Source: Myxococcaceae bacterium (GTDB lineage Bacteria; Myxococcota; Myxococcia; Myxococcales; Myxococcaceae). From it: DNA of 40,990 nt. Positions 23,431-31,846 of this stretch are shown piece after piece; the first letter of the stretch is position 1; each line of letters begins with the position of its first letter. Both the position numbers and the translations under genes were made by a program. The stretch lies in the NCBI GenBank assembly GCA_016793725.1, contig JAEUJP010000190.1:1-40990 (forward strand), in the 5' to 3' direction. The notes under the pieces are model-generated. The model made no database searches. It was not told where the DNA came from and saw only the letters and a program-made list of their open reading frames with translations.

Positions 23431-25499
23431 CACGGGGCACAACCGTCGAGCAGAACCGGGCTGCCCCCGGTCGAGGTGAAGCGGTACGCGTTGGGCTGGC
23501 AGCTGAGCCCCGCGGGGCACAGGCCCGTCGCGGTGTCGCACGCGCGGTAGCACGCCTGGCCGCCGTCGGCGGTCAGCCGGCCACACGCGCCCGAGCGGCA
23601 GTCGGTGTTGGCGATGCAGGGCACCCCACCCTCGCGGGTGCCGAACTGCGACGGCGGCCTGCAGCGCAGCACGTACGCCCCCGCGTCGAAGGGGCTCACG
23701 TCGGGCACGCAGCGCGCGCCGCCGTCGGTCGAGCAGTCTTCGTCTTCGTTGCACGCGATGCCGCTGCACACGCGCTTCACCGACAGCACGTCGTCGGGCG
23801 TGTTCGCCACGAAGTCGGGGCCCCGGGACCCCAGGTACACGTTCGGCTGGCAGTCGAGCGGGCCCGAAGCGAGGCCACCGTCGTTCTCGGGCGCGCACTC
23901 GGCCGCCGTGCGGCACGCCTCGAGGCAGTAGCCCAGCCGGCGCACGGCGCGAGCGTCGTCGACCGAGCACATGCCCGAGCGGCACTGCGAGCCCAGGGTG
24001 CACGAAGCGCCTGGCCCCCCGAAGCCCGCGTCGGGCGACCGCCCGCACTCGAGCTTCAGGCCCGAGTTGCGCGTGAGGGTCGACAGCCGGAGCGTGCACG
24101 CGAGGCCGGCGTCGGGCCCGTACTCACCACACGACGCGTGCGAGTCGCAGCCGGGCCGGCAGCCGTAGAGCTGGGCCACGCCCGCGGGCGCGTTGAACGG
24201 GTAGCGCGTGTCGCACGTGCCCGTGCGCGCGCCGATGTTGCAGTCGACGTCGCTCTCGCACGCCGACCAGCAGTAGTACGGAGGCAACCCCGTGGTGCCG
24301 TCGGTGCGGCAGGTGCCGCTCTTGCAGCTCTTGTCGGCCGTGAGCACGCCGGCGTCGGGCAGCACCGTGTTCGCGCACGGCTCGAGGCCGGGCTTCGTGC
24401 CGACGCTGTACTGACAGAACGTGCCCGTGTCGGTCGCGAGGAAGTCGTTGGTCGACGGGTCGTCCCACGGCTGGCACGACTGGTTCGGCCGGCAGCGCGC
24501 GTCGTTCGTGCAGCGGTCGCCCCAGCCCGTGTCGTTGTAGCAGATGCCGAACTGGCGGCCGTTGAAGTCGCCCGGGAACGGGTGACAGATTTCGGGCGCC
24601 GGGCACGCGTTCGTCTGGCCCGGGTCGCAGAACGCGCGGCACGTCGACGTCAGCGCCGAGTCGGGTATACACATGAACTGCGCCTTGCACGTGCCGCCGG
24701 TGAGCCAGTTGTAGTCGCAGCTGTCGCGGTAGTTCTTGCCGGCGCCCGCCTGAAAACACACGCCGAGCAGGCCGCCGAGGTCGAAGACGAACGAGTTGCC
24801 GTTCGAGTACTTCAGCGCGTAGCAGATCTCGCCCTGAGCGCACTGCGGCTGGTAGACGTTGCAGCTCGTGAGGCACGTCGGCGTCGGCGTGCCGTTGTTG
24901 TTCACGTTCACGCACGTCAGGCCCGCACCGCACGCGGTGCCCGGAGGGCATTGGCCGTTGACGCCGACCCCCACACACGTGTTGCCCATGCAGCGCAGGC
25001 TGTTCGGGCAGTGCTGGTCGACGAGGCAGTGTTTGCACGTGGCGCTCGCGGTGTCGCAATACGACGCGCCGGGCGTGGGGCAGCTCGAGTCGTCGACGCA
25101 CTCGACGCAGGTCTGGGTCGACTGCCGGCAGCGCGGCTTGTTGAACGGGCAGTCGCTGTCGGCGCCGCACTCGACGCAGGTGAAGCTGTTCATGCGGCAG
25201 GCGCCGGTGGGGCAGTCTTCGTCGCGCGTGCAGCCGACGAACCTGCAGGTGCGGTTGGCGCACGCCTCGCCGATGCCGCACTCGAGATCATCGCTGCACG
25301 GCACGTTCTGGCGGCACACGCCCGCGCGGCACACGCCGGGGAAGCCGGCGGCCGCACAGTCTTCTGCCGAGTCGCACGACGGCGGAGGCGGCCCGCTGTC
25401 GACCGCCTGCAGGCCCGAGTCGACCACCCCCGCATCGGGGATGACCGGCGCAGAGCACGCGGACAGGGCGACGACGGTGAGGAGCGAGGCGCGGCGCAT
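23430..25499 (-). CDS. Large Cys-rich surface lipoprotein
   Basis: The 689-residue product has a lipoprotein signal peptide with lipobox LSAC (Cys15) and then a 'PDAGVVDSG' linker typical of myxobacterial lipoproteins. The mature part is packed with paired cysteines in repeated short modules of the form C..D.DC..G.C....C, for example DDLECGIGEACANRTC and TRDEDCPTGACRMNSFTC, resembling tandem disulfide-rich repeats. It contains no catalytic motif that I can see. It is probably anchored on the outer membrane and exposed or periplasmic. The gene sits 25 bp after the M20 peptidase gene and overlaps the phosphoribosyltransferase start. Its role is unknown. Confidence 0.85.
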   Translation of the reverse strand: MRRASLLTVVALSACSAPVIPDAGVVDSGLQAVDSGPPPPSCDSAEDCAAAGFPGVCRAGVCRQNVPCSDDLECGIGEACANRTCRFVGCTRDEDCPTGACRMNSFTCVECGADSDCPFNKPRCRQSTQTCVECVDDSSCPTPGASYCDTASATCKHCLVDQHCPNSLRCMGNTCVGVGVNGQCPPGTACGAGLTCVNVNNNGTPTPTCLTSCNVYQPQCAQGEICYALKYSNGNSFVFDLGGLLGVCFQAGAGKNYRDSCDYNWLTGGTCKAQFMCIPDSALTSTCRAFCDPGQTNACPAPEICHPFPGDFNGRQFGICYNDTGWGDRCTNDARCRPNQSCQPWDDPSTNDFLATDTGTFCQYSVGTKPGLEPCANTVLPDAGVLTADKSCKSGTCRTDGTTGLPPYYCWSACESDVDCNIGARTGTCDTRYPFNAPAGVAQLYGCRPGCDSHASCGEYGPDAGLACTLRLSTLTRNSGLKLECGRSPDAGFGGPGASCTLGSQCRSGMCSVDDARAVRRLGYCLEACRTAAECAPENDGGLASGPLDCQPNVYLGSRGPDFVANTPDDVLSVKRVCSGIACNEDEDCSTDGGARCVPDVSPFDAGAYVLRCRPPSQFGTREGGVPCIANTDCRSGACGRLTADGGQACYRACDTATGLCPAGLSCQPNAYRFTSTGGSPVLLDGCAP

Positions 25500-25524
25500 G
25501 CGGTCGGCGGTACGGTCTAGCCCA

Positions 25525-26664
25525 TCACGCGCAGAACTTCAGCAGCGCCCGCTCGAGCACCTCGGCGCAGCGGTGCAGCTCGGCCTTCGGCACGAACTCG
25601 CCGGTCTGGTGCGCGTTCTTGATGTCGCCCGGCCCGAACACGACCGGCACCGACCCCAGCTCGGTCATCTGCGGCCCCTCGGTGCCGAACGCCACCGTGC
25701 TCGACGGGTTGCCGCTCTCGACCTCGAGAAACTTCACCACCTCGGCCTCGGCGGCGGTCTCGAAACCCCGGTCCATTCGCAGCGGCTTCACGGTCAGCGA
25801 AAAACCCGGGTCTTCGGCGCGGCACGCGGCCTCGATGCCCTTCAGCGCGGTCAGCACGTGCTCGACCGGCTGCGACGGTATGGGCCGCCACTCGAGCGTC
25901 ACCCGGCACTCGCCCGGGATGATGTTCTTCGCCTTGCCGCCCGCGATGACGCCGGTGTTGACGGTCGTGAACGGCGGCTCGAACCGCGGGTCGCCGACCG
26001 TGCGCAGCTCGCCCAGCGCGTACGCCTCGAGCCGCGTGAGAAACCGCGCCGCGCGGAAGATGGCCGACGCCCCGCTCTCGGGGTACGCGCTGTGGCCCTC
26101 TTTGCCTCTGAACTCGAGCTCGGCCAGGCAGTAGCCCTTGTTGCCGCGAATCGGTACGAGCGACGTGGGCTCGCCGATGATGCAGCGGCGGCTCCTGGCC
26201 TTGCCGGCGCCGACGAGCTGCTTCGCTCCGTAGCAGCCGACCTCTTCGTCGGCGGTGAAGCAGACGAGCAGCGGCTTGCTGAGCCGGCCCTTCGTGCGCT
26301 CGAGCGCGGTGACGGTGCACGCGACGAACGCCTTCGTGTCGCACGAGCCGCGGCCGTACAGCTTGCCGTCGCGCTCGGTGAGCGTGAGCGCCTCGGCCCA
26401 CGTCTTGTCGTACGGCACGCAGTCGCTGTGGCCGACGAGCGCGAGCTCGGGGTGGCCGCCGCCGTTCGTCGCGATGAGGTTCGCCTTCTCGACGCCCTGC
26501 TCGTCTCGGTAGCGGTGCCGCTCGGTGGTGAGGCCCAGGGCCTTCAGGCGGGGCTCGAGCACGTCGAGCACGGGTGCGTTCGGCAGCGTCGACGTCGAGT
26601 CGACGGCGACCAGCTCTGCGAGCAGCTTCTCGAGGTTCGGCGCCACGGCTTGCGGTCGTACCAT
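25525..26664 (-). CDS. argE: M20-family deacylase, acetylornithine deacetylase-like
   Basis: The product has 379 residues. All M20 di-zinc motifs are visible: GHSDCVP (metal His/Asp), GRGSCDTKAFVA (bridging Asp), TADEEVG (catalytic Glu pair), IIGEPTSL and KEGHSAYPESGASAI in the dimerisation domain, and GPGDIKNAHQTGEFV (last metal His). The final motif is close to that of ArgE, which hydrolyses N-acetylornithine to ornithine and acetate in arginine synthesis. Related M20 enzymes (DapE, other N-acyl amino acid deacylases) cannot be excluded, and no other arg gene is nearby. ATG 26664 is chosen over GTG 26679; neither has a clear ribosome binding site. It heads the leftward group ending in the NtrC-type regulator. 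Confidence 0.85.
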   Translation of the reverse strand: MVRPQAVAPNLEKLLAELVAVDSTSTLPNAPVLDVLEPRLKALGLTTERHRYRDEQGVEKANLIATNGGGHPELALVGHSDCVPYDKTWAEALTLTERDGKLYGRGSCDTKAFVACTVTALERTKGRLSKPLLVCFTADEEVGCYGAKQLVGAGKARSRRCIIGEPTSLVPIRGNKGYCLAELEFRGKEGHSAYPESGASAIFRAARFLTRLEAYALGELRTVGDPRFEPPFTTVNTGVIAGGKAKNIIPGECRVTLEWRPIPSQPVEHVLTALKGIEAACRAEDPGFSLTVKPLRMDRGFETAAEAEVVKFLEVESGNPSSTVAFGTEGPQMTELGSVPVVFGPGDIKNAHQTGEFVPKAELHRCAEVLERALLKFCA

Positions 26665-26767
26665 GAGGCCGAGGTGCACGGTGTGCAGCCTGTTGCACAG
26701 GTGCTGGCGTCAAGCCCGCGAGAAGGGCCAGACTCTCGCGGTACGACCCCTGCTGTAGGGCAGACCC

Positions 26768-27772
26768 ATGAACCTGCGCATCGTGGTGGCTCTCGTGTTG
26801 GTCTGCAGTGCCTGCGGCCCGCGGAGCGCCCCGCCGCGCACCTCGCCGAAGCCCGAGGTCGTGCTGAGCGGCTTCGACGCCACGCCCGTCATCGACGCGC
26901 TGGGCGAAGAGCTCGCCTGGTACGACTGGAAGGCGAAGCGCATCGACCGGGTGCGCGGCGGGGTCGTCGAGCGCGTCGCCGACCTCGAGGTCGACACCTT
27001 GTCGCGGCTGCGCGTCTTCGCCGACAACTCGTTTCTCGTCGGGCAGAGCGAGGCGATTCTGGCGTTCAGCGCGAGCGGCGCGATGACGCGCATCGAGGTG
27101 ATGGCCTACGACATCGACGGCGTCGGCATCGACGACTTCTGGTACTTGCCGGTGCAGTCATCGGGCACGTCGGCGTGTCGCCACCTGACCGGCACGACGC
27201 CCGACGTGTGCATCGCCGCATCCGAGCACTCAGCCGGTCGCCTGGTGGTCTCGGGCGATGGCTCGGTCTTCGTGAGCACCATTGGTGGCTCGGTCTTTTC
27301 GCCGCGCAACGGCGTGAAGCGAATCAAAGACGGCGTGGTGAGCGACGTCGCGAGCTATCGCTCGGGCGACGTGGTGTCGCAGTTTCGAAAGAGCGGCGAC
27401 ACGGTCTGGGCGCGGGTGTCTGACCTGCACTTCGGGTTCATCGAGGTCGGCACTGGCGAGGCGAAGCTGCTCGGCAGAAACGTGCTCGACGTGCGCGGCA
27501 CGCGCGACGACTACGTGTACATCCAGTCGGACTACGAGACCGAGTCGGACCCGAGCTCGTCGTGCAGCAGCGTGCTGCTCAGCCCGTGCGGCACAAAGCT
27601 GAAGTGGGTCGAGCAGGTCGTCTACCGCTCGAACGGCGGCGCACTCACCGAGCTCGGTCACGACTCGTGCGTCTCGGGCGCCACCCTCTGCGAGCCGCAC
27701 GAAGACGTGCTCGGCCGCAGCGGCGGCAAGGTGTTCTTGCTCGAGAAGCAGCTGCGCTCACTGAGCGAGTGA
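26768..27772 (+). CDS. Unknown lipoprotein, possible beta-propeller-like
   Basis: The product has 334 residues with a lipoprotein signal peptide (MNLRIVVALVLVCSAC, lipobox Cys16). The mature protein is beta-rich with repeated short blocks such as GEELAWYDWKAKRIDRVRGG, ADNSFLVGQSEAILAFSASG and SGDGSVFVSTIGGSVFSP. These read like strands of a WD/YVTN-like propeller, but no repeat signature is clear enough to name. Four or more cysteines near residues 140-300 may form disulfides. It is divergent from the ArgE-like gene (gap 26680-26767), and its 3' end overlaps the convergent hutF gene by 15 bp. The function is unknown. Confidence 0.75.
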   Translation: MNLRIVVALVLVCSACGPRSAPPRTSPKPEVVLSGFDATPVIDALGEELAWYDWKAKRIDRVRGGVVERVADLEVDTLSRLRVFADNSFLVGQSEAILAFSASGAMTRIEVMAYDIDGVGIDDFWYLPVQSSGTSACRHLTGTTPDVCIAASEHSAGRLVVSGDGSVFVSTIGGSVFSPRNGVKRIKDGVVSDVASYRSGDVVSQFRKSGDTVWARVSDLHFGFIEVGTGEAKLLGRNVLDVRGTRDDYVYIQSDYETESDPSSSCSSVLLSPCGTKLKWVEQVVYRSNGGALTELGHDSCVSGATLCEPHEDVLGRSGGKVFLLEKQLRSLSE

Positions 27773-29044
27773 TCGCACCACGGCCTCGAACCCGCGCTTC
27801 GCCTCTTCGTGCAGCACGTGCTGCCCGTCGCGCACGATGAGCTGGCCCTGCACGGCGACGTCGCGCACGGGCTCCTGGCCGAAGATGGCGGCGTTCACCG
27901 AGTCGACGCCGAGCGTGAAGAAGTCGGCGGGCGCGCCGGCCTTCAGCGACCCGGTCGGCAGGCCCAGCGCCTTCGCCCCGTTCTCTGACGCGCACGCGAA
28001 CAGCCGCGCACCCAGCCCCTGAGGCCCGTCGAGCACGGCGCGGCGCCGGCGCACGAGCCGCAGGTTGTCTTCGAGCAGGCGCGCCTCGTCGAGCAGGTTG
28101 ATGCGCGCCTGGCTGTCTGACCCGAGCGAGAGGCGCACGCCCGCCCCCATCAGCACGTCGGCCGGCACGACCCCGTCGCCCAGGTTCGCCTCGGTCGACG
28201 GGCACGCACACACGCTCGTCAGCTTCTTTTCGTGCTCGGGCTCGAGGTGAATCGCGTGCACCGCCGTCGCGTGCAGGAGCCCCACCTCTTCGAGCAGCTC
28301 GACCGGGTGCAGCCCGTGCTCGGCCCGGCACGCCACGAGCTCGGCCGGCTGCTCGGCCACGTGAATGTGGGTGAGGCCCTTCACCTTCGCGATGGCCTCG
28401 AGCCACTCACGCGGCACCGCCCGCACGCTGTGCGGCGCCAGCCCCACCGTCGCGAGCGGGTCGTCGAAGCGCAACGAGAGCGTGCGCGAGAGATACGTGT
28501 CGACGTCGGGCTCGATGAAGCGCGCCTGCAGCGGGTTCGGAGCGGCCTGAAAGCCGGCCCGCGCATAGCCGACGCGCAGCAGCACGATGCGCAGCCCGGC
28601 GTCGCGCGCCGCGCGCACGACCGCGCGCGAGAGCTCGTGCACGTCGGCGTACGGCTGGCCGCCGGGCTGGTGGTGCACGTAGTGGAACTCGCCGACCGCG
28701 GTGACGCCGGCGAGCGCCATCTCGACGAACGCGAGCCGCGACACCGCGTGCAGCTCTTCGGGCGTCAGCGTCGACGCCGCCCGGTACATCAGCTCGCGCC
28801 ACGCCCAGAAGTCGTCGCCGTTCGCGACGCGCTCGGTGCGCGCGCGCAAGACCCGCTGAAACGCGTGCGAGTGGGCGTTGACCAGGCCGGGGAACAGCGC
28901 GCGCCCGGGCAGCTTCACGACCTCGGCGCCGGGCGGTGCAGCGGCGACGATGCGCCCGTCTTCGCCGACACACAGCCGAGCGCCGGGGCGCAGGGCCCCG
29001 TCGACGTACGTGCCGAGCTCGGGCTCGTAGACCGCGGCCTTCAC
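27758..29044 (-). CDS. hutF: Formimidoylglutamate deiminase
   Basis: This enzyme hydrolyses N-formimino-L-glutamate to N-formyl-L-glutamate and ammonia in the two-step branch of histidine breakdown. The 428-residue product is an amidohydrolase-superfamily protein with the HutF pattern. It has the metal-binding NAHSHAFQRVLRARTE near the N-terminus, GEFHYVHH, GLAPHSVRAVP, THIHVAEQPAEL, and STEANLGDGVVPA followed by LGSDSQARINLLDEARLLE with the metal-binding Asp. GTG 29044 is used because it overlaps the stop of the CAP-domain gene (GTGA). No other hut genes are present. The 3' end overlaps the convergent lipoprotein gene by 15 bp. Confidence 0.9.
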   Translation of the reverse strand: MKAAVYEPELGTYVDGALRPGARLCVGEDGRIVAAAPPGAEVVKLPGRALFPGLVNAHSHAFQRVLRARTERVANGDDFWAWRELMYRAASTLTPEELHAVSRLAFVEMALAGVTAVGEFHYVHHQPGGQPYADVHELSRAVVRAARDAGLRIVLLRVGYARAGFQAAPNPLQARFIEPDVDTYLSRTLSLRFDDPLATVGLAPHSVRAVPREWLEAIAKVKGLTHIHVAEQPAELVACRAEHGLHPVELLEEVGLLHATAVHAIHLEPEHEKKLTSVCACPSTEANLGDGVVPADVLMGAGVRLSLGSDSQARINLLDEARLLEDNLRLVRRRRAVLDGPQGLGARLFACASENGAKALGLPTGSLKAGAPADFFTLGVDSVNAAIFGQEPVRDVAVQGQLIVRDGQHVLHEEAKRGFEAVVRSLAQ

Positions 29045-29964
29045 GGGCACCCGACGACCTCGACCGTGTAGACGATGGGGTTCGCGTTGATGGCCGGAGC
29101 GGTCACGTTGATGACGTACTCGTGGCCGGCCTTCGGGGCCCACCCGCGGGGCTTGAACGAGACGGCCCAGCGGCTGCCGTAGTCGGCCTGCAGCTCGGTG
29201 ACGTCGACCGGCGCATCGACGCCGTCGTCGAGCACGGCGACCCGCGCGCCGGCGAGGTCGTCGGCGTTGTTGAACGCGTGAACGCTCCACCCGGTCTCGG
29301 CGACCTTCGTGAAGTCGAGCGCGGCGAGCGGCACGGGGCCCGCCGGCGGCCACGCGACGAACCGGCGCGACACGTTGCCGGTGCCACCCGACACCCAGTG
29401 GCAGCTCGCGCCGGGCGTGCCGCCGATGCCGACGGGGCCGAGCGAGGTGGCGAGCAGCCAGCGGCGGTGGCCGAGCGTCTGGGCGTTGCCGAAGTCTTGC
29501 ATGTAGCGGTCGACGGCCTCGATGGCGGGCGTGAGCGAGAGGTTGCTGTTGCCGGCGGCCTGGGCGCCCATGGGCGTGTAGCAGGCGAAGCCCGAGTCGG
29601 GCTGGTGGTCGAGGCGACCGGTGGCGTGCATCATGAGCGCGCACGCCTGCGCTGCGGCGTCGCGCTGCGCCGAGGTCTCGACGGCGGGCAGGTCGGCGAG
29701 AAAGCGGTAGAGGTTGATGAGGCGCAGGGCGGCCTCGCGGGAGTCGAGCGACAGGTCGCCCGGGGTGCACGCCGAGGTGCTGCCAGACCACGAGCCCTCG
29801 TCGAGGTTGTTGCGGTCACATTCCCACCGCTGGCAGACGAGCGCCTCGCGGCCGGTGACGACGTCGAAGCAGCCGGGCCTGCCGGCGTCGACCCCGGCGT
29901 CGGGGGCCATTGGGGAAGAGCAGGCGGCGAGGCAGATGAGGCTGAACGTCGGGGCTGCGCGCAA
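29041..29964 (-). CDS. CAP-domain (SCP/PR-1-like) lipoprotein
   Basis: The product has 307 residues. I start at TTG 29964. It gives a clean lipoprotein signal (MRAAPTFSLICLAAC) with GAGGA 9 nt upstream, whereas the ATG at 30015 would overlap the divergent transporter start. After a PDAGVDAG linker, the CAP fold is indicated by the N-terminal helix EAALRLINLYRFLADLPAV, the segment AQACALMMHATGRLDHQP and the signature LGHRRWLLATSLGPVGIG. The C-terminal 90 residues are beta-rich. CAP proteins bind lipids, metals or glycans, and some are proteases; the exact role is unknown. It is translationally coupled to hutF, which may reflect gene packing rather than shared function. Confidence 0.8.
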   Translation of the reverse strand: MRAAPTFSLICLAACSSPMAPDAGVDAGRPGCFDVVTGREALVCQRWECDRNNLDEGSWSGSTSACTPGDLSLDSREAALRLINLYRFLADLPAVETSAQRDAAAQACALMMHATGRLDHQPDSGFACYTPMGAQAAGNSNLSLTPAIEAVDRYMQDFGNAQTLGHRRWLLATSLGPVGIGGTPGASCHWVSGGTGNVSRRFVAWPPAGPVPLAALDFTKVAETGWSVHAFNNADDLAGARVAVLDDGVDAPVDVTELQADYGSRWAVSFKPRGWAPKAGHEYVINVTAPAINANPIVYTVEVVGCP

Positions 29965-30013
29965 GGCCGTAAATCCTCGACGGTGTTTCGAGAAAACGCT
30001 AGTCCCGCGCGGC

Positions 30014-31846
30014 ATGAGCACCGAGAGCGAAGGCGGCGAGTCGCAGCACATCGTCGGCACGAAGCCCGCAGCCGTGCAGGAGCTCACCCCGCGCAGCGTC
30101 ATCGTCGGCATCGTGGTCGCCGGCATCATGGGCACGTCGTACCCGTACATCGTGCTGAAGCTCGGCTTCGGCCCGAACGTGTCGGTGGTCGCCGCGTTCT
30201 TCGGTTTCCTCTTTCTCGGGCTCGCGTCTCGCTCGTACAACCGGTGGGAGAACAACATCGTTCAGACCGCCGGCACGTCGGCGTCGCAGACGGCGTTCAT
30301 GTGCATTCTGCTCGCGGCGTTCGACATGCTGCGGGCGAACCCGAAGGCGGGCTTCGACCTGCAGCTGACGCCGGTTCAGTCGTTCATGTGGCTGACGTTC
30401 GCGGGCCTGCTCGGCGTGCTGCTCGCGGTGCCGCTGCGGCAGCACTACATCGTCGACGAGAAGCTGACGTTCGCCGACGGCGTGGCGGCGGGCGAGACGC
30501 TCATCGTGCTCGACTCGAAAGACGAGTCTGGGCGCAAGGCCGCGAAGGTGATGGGCCTGGGCACGCTGCTCTCGGGCCTGCACTTCGCGGTGCGCGAAGA
30601 GGGGTTGATTCTCAAGGGCCTCGCGAAGCGCTTCACCGGCAACGAGCACGTGTACCTGCCCGACGCGTTCATCGTGCCGCACGACATGCTGAAGAAGACG
30701 GGCACCGGCTTCGCGTGGAGCCTGCTCGCGCTCGGCTCGGGCGCGCTCGTCGGCATTCGCATCAACGCGAGCATGATGATCGGCGCGACGCTGTCGTGGG
30801 TCATCGCGCCGCTGGTGCTCGTGAAGGCGGGCCTCATCATCAACGCCGACGGGGCGGTGATGACGGCCGAGACGTTCAAGAAGGGCGACATTCTGCTGTG
30901 GGTGATGTGGCCGGGCGTCGGCATTCTCATCTCGGGGGGCCTGACCGCGCTCGTGCTCAAGTGGCAGGTGCTGGTGCGCAGCTTCAAGGCGCTCACGGGG
31001 GCGAAGGCGGCGACGGGCGACCTCTCGCTGCGCACCATCGGCGTCGGCGTGGCGCTGGCGGCGACGGGCCTCATCGTCGTGCAGTGGGTGAACCTCGGCA
31101 TCGCGCCGTGGGTGACGGTGCTCGCGATTCTGTTCTCGCTGCCGCTGATGCTCATCGGCCTGCGCGCGCTGGGCGAGACGAACTGGGGCCCCATCAGCAC
31201 GCTGTCGAACGTGATGCAGGGCGTGTTCGGCGCGATTCTGCCGGGGAACCTGAACGCGAACATGGTGGCGTCGGGTACGACGGGCACGATCGCGACCGAC
31301 TCCGAGGCGATCATGCAAGACTACAAGGCGGGCCACATGATCGGCTCGACGCCGGGCAAGCTGACGGTGATGCAGCTCGTCGGCGTGCCGATCGGCGCGG
31401 CGGCCGTGGCGTGGATGTACCCGTTTCTCGCCTCGACCTACGGCATCGTCGGCGACAACGCGAAGCTCGCGTCGCCCGCGAGCGCGCGGTGGGCCGGCTT
31501 CGCCGTCATCTTGAAGCGCGGCGCCGAAGCGCTGCCGAAGTACGCAGTGCACGCGATGGTGGTCTTCATCGTTCTCGGCGCCCTCTTCACCGTGCTCGAG
31601 GGCAAAAAAGAGCTGAAGAAGTGGGTGCCGTCGCCGACCGGCATCGGCATCGGCATGCTCGTGCCCTTTTCGGTCATCTCGATGATGTTCATCGGCGGCC
31701 TGCTCGGCTACGCGTGGGAAAAGAAAGACAAGAAGTCGTCCGACGCGTACTCGGCGCCGCTCGCGTCGGGCCTCATCGCAGGCGAAGCCATCGTCGCGGT
31801 CATCGTGCCGCTGCTCATCGCGCTGAAGGTGATTCCGAACGACTAG
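30014..31846 (+). CDS. OPT-family transporter
   Basis: This 610-residue membrane protein has about fourteen hydrophobic helices and matches the OPT superfamily, whose members take up oligopeptides or metal-siderophore complexes. Landmarks are the N-terminal ELTPRSVIVGIVVAGIMGTS, the conserved NNIVQTAGTSASQTAFM block, KLTFADGVAAGETLIVLDS, and the C-terminal MLVPFSVISMMFIGGLLGY. ATG 30014 is used; a longer reading from 29714 would run through the divergent CAP gene. The substrate cannot be told from sequence. The 3' end overlaps the convergent MYXO-CTERM gene by 32 bp. Confidence 0.88.
   Translation: MSTESEGGESQHIVGTKPAAVQELTPRSVIVGIVVAGIMGTSYPYIVLKLGFGPNVSVVAAFFGFLFLGLASRSYNRWENNIVQTAGTSASQTAFMCILLAAFDMLRANPKAGFDLQLTPVQSFMWLTFAGLLGVLLAVPLRQHYIVDEKLTFADGVAAGETLIVLDSKDESGRKAAKVMGLGTLLSGLHFAVREEGLILKGLAKRFTGNEHVYLPDAFIVPHDMLKKTGTGFAWSLLALGSGALVGIRINASMMIGATLSWVIAPLVLVKAGLIINADGAVMTAETFKKGDILLWVMWPGVGILISGGLTALVLKWQVLVRSFKALTGAKAATGDLSLRTIGVGVALAATGLIVVQWVNLGIAPWVTVLAILFSLPLMLIGLRALGETNWGPISTLSNVMQGVFGAILPGNLNANMVASGTTGTIATDSEAIMQDYKAGHMIGSTPGKLTVMQLVGVPIGAAAVAWMYPFLASTYGIVGDNAKLASPASARWAGFAVILKRGAEALPKYAVHAMVVFIVLGALFTVLEGKKELKKWVPSPTGIGIGMLVPFSVISMMFIGGLLGYAWEKKDKKSSDAYSAPLASGLIAGEAIVAVIVPLLIALKVIPND

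Noticed and set aside
29041..30258. Start of the CAP lipoprotein at ATG 30015 or further upstream
   Set aside because: It would overlap the start of the divergent transporter; TTG 29964 has a ribosome binding site and gives a clean lipoprotein signal.
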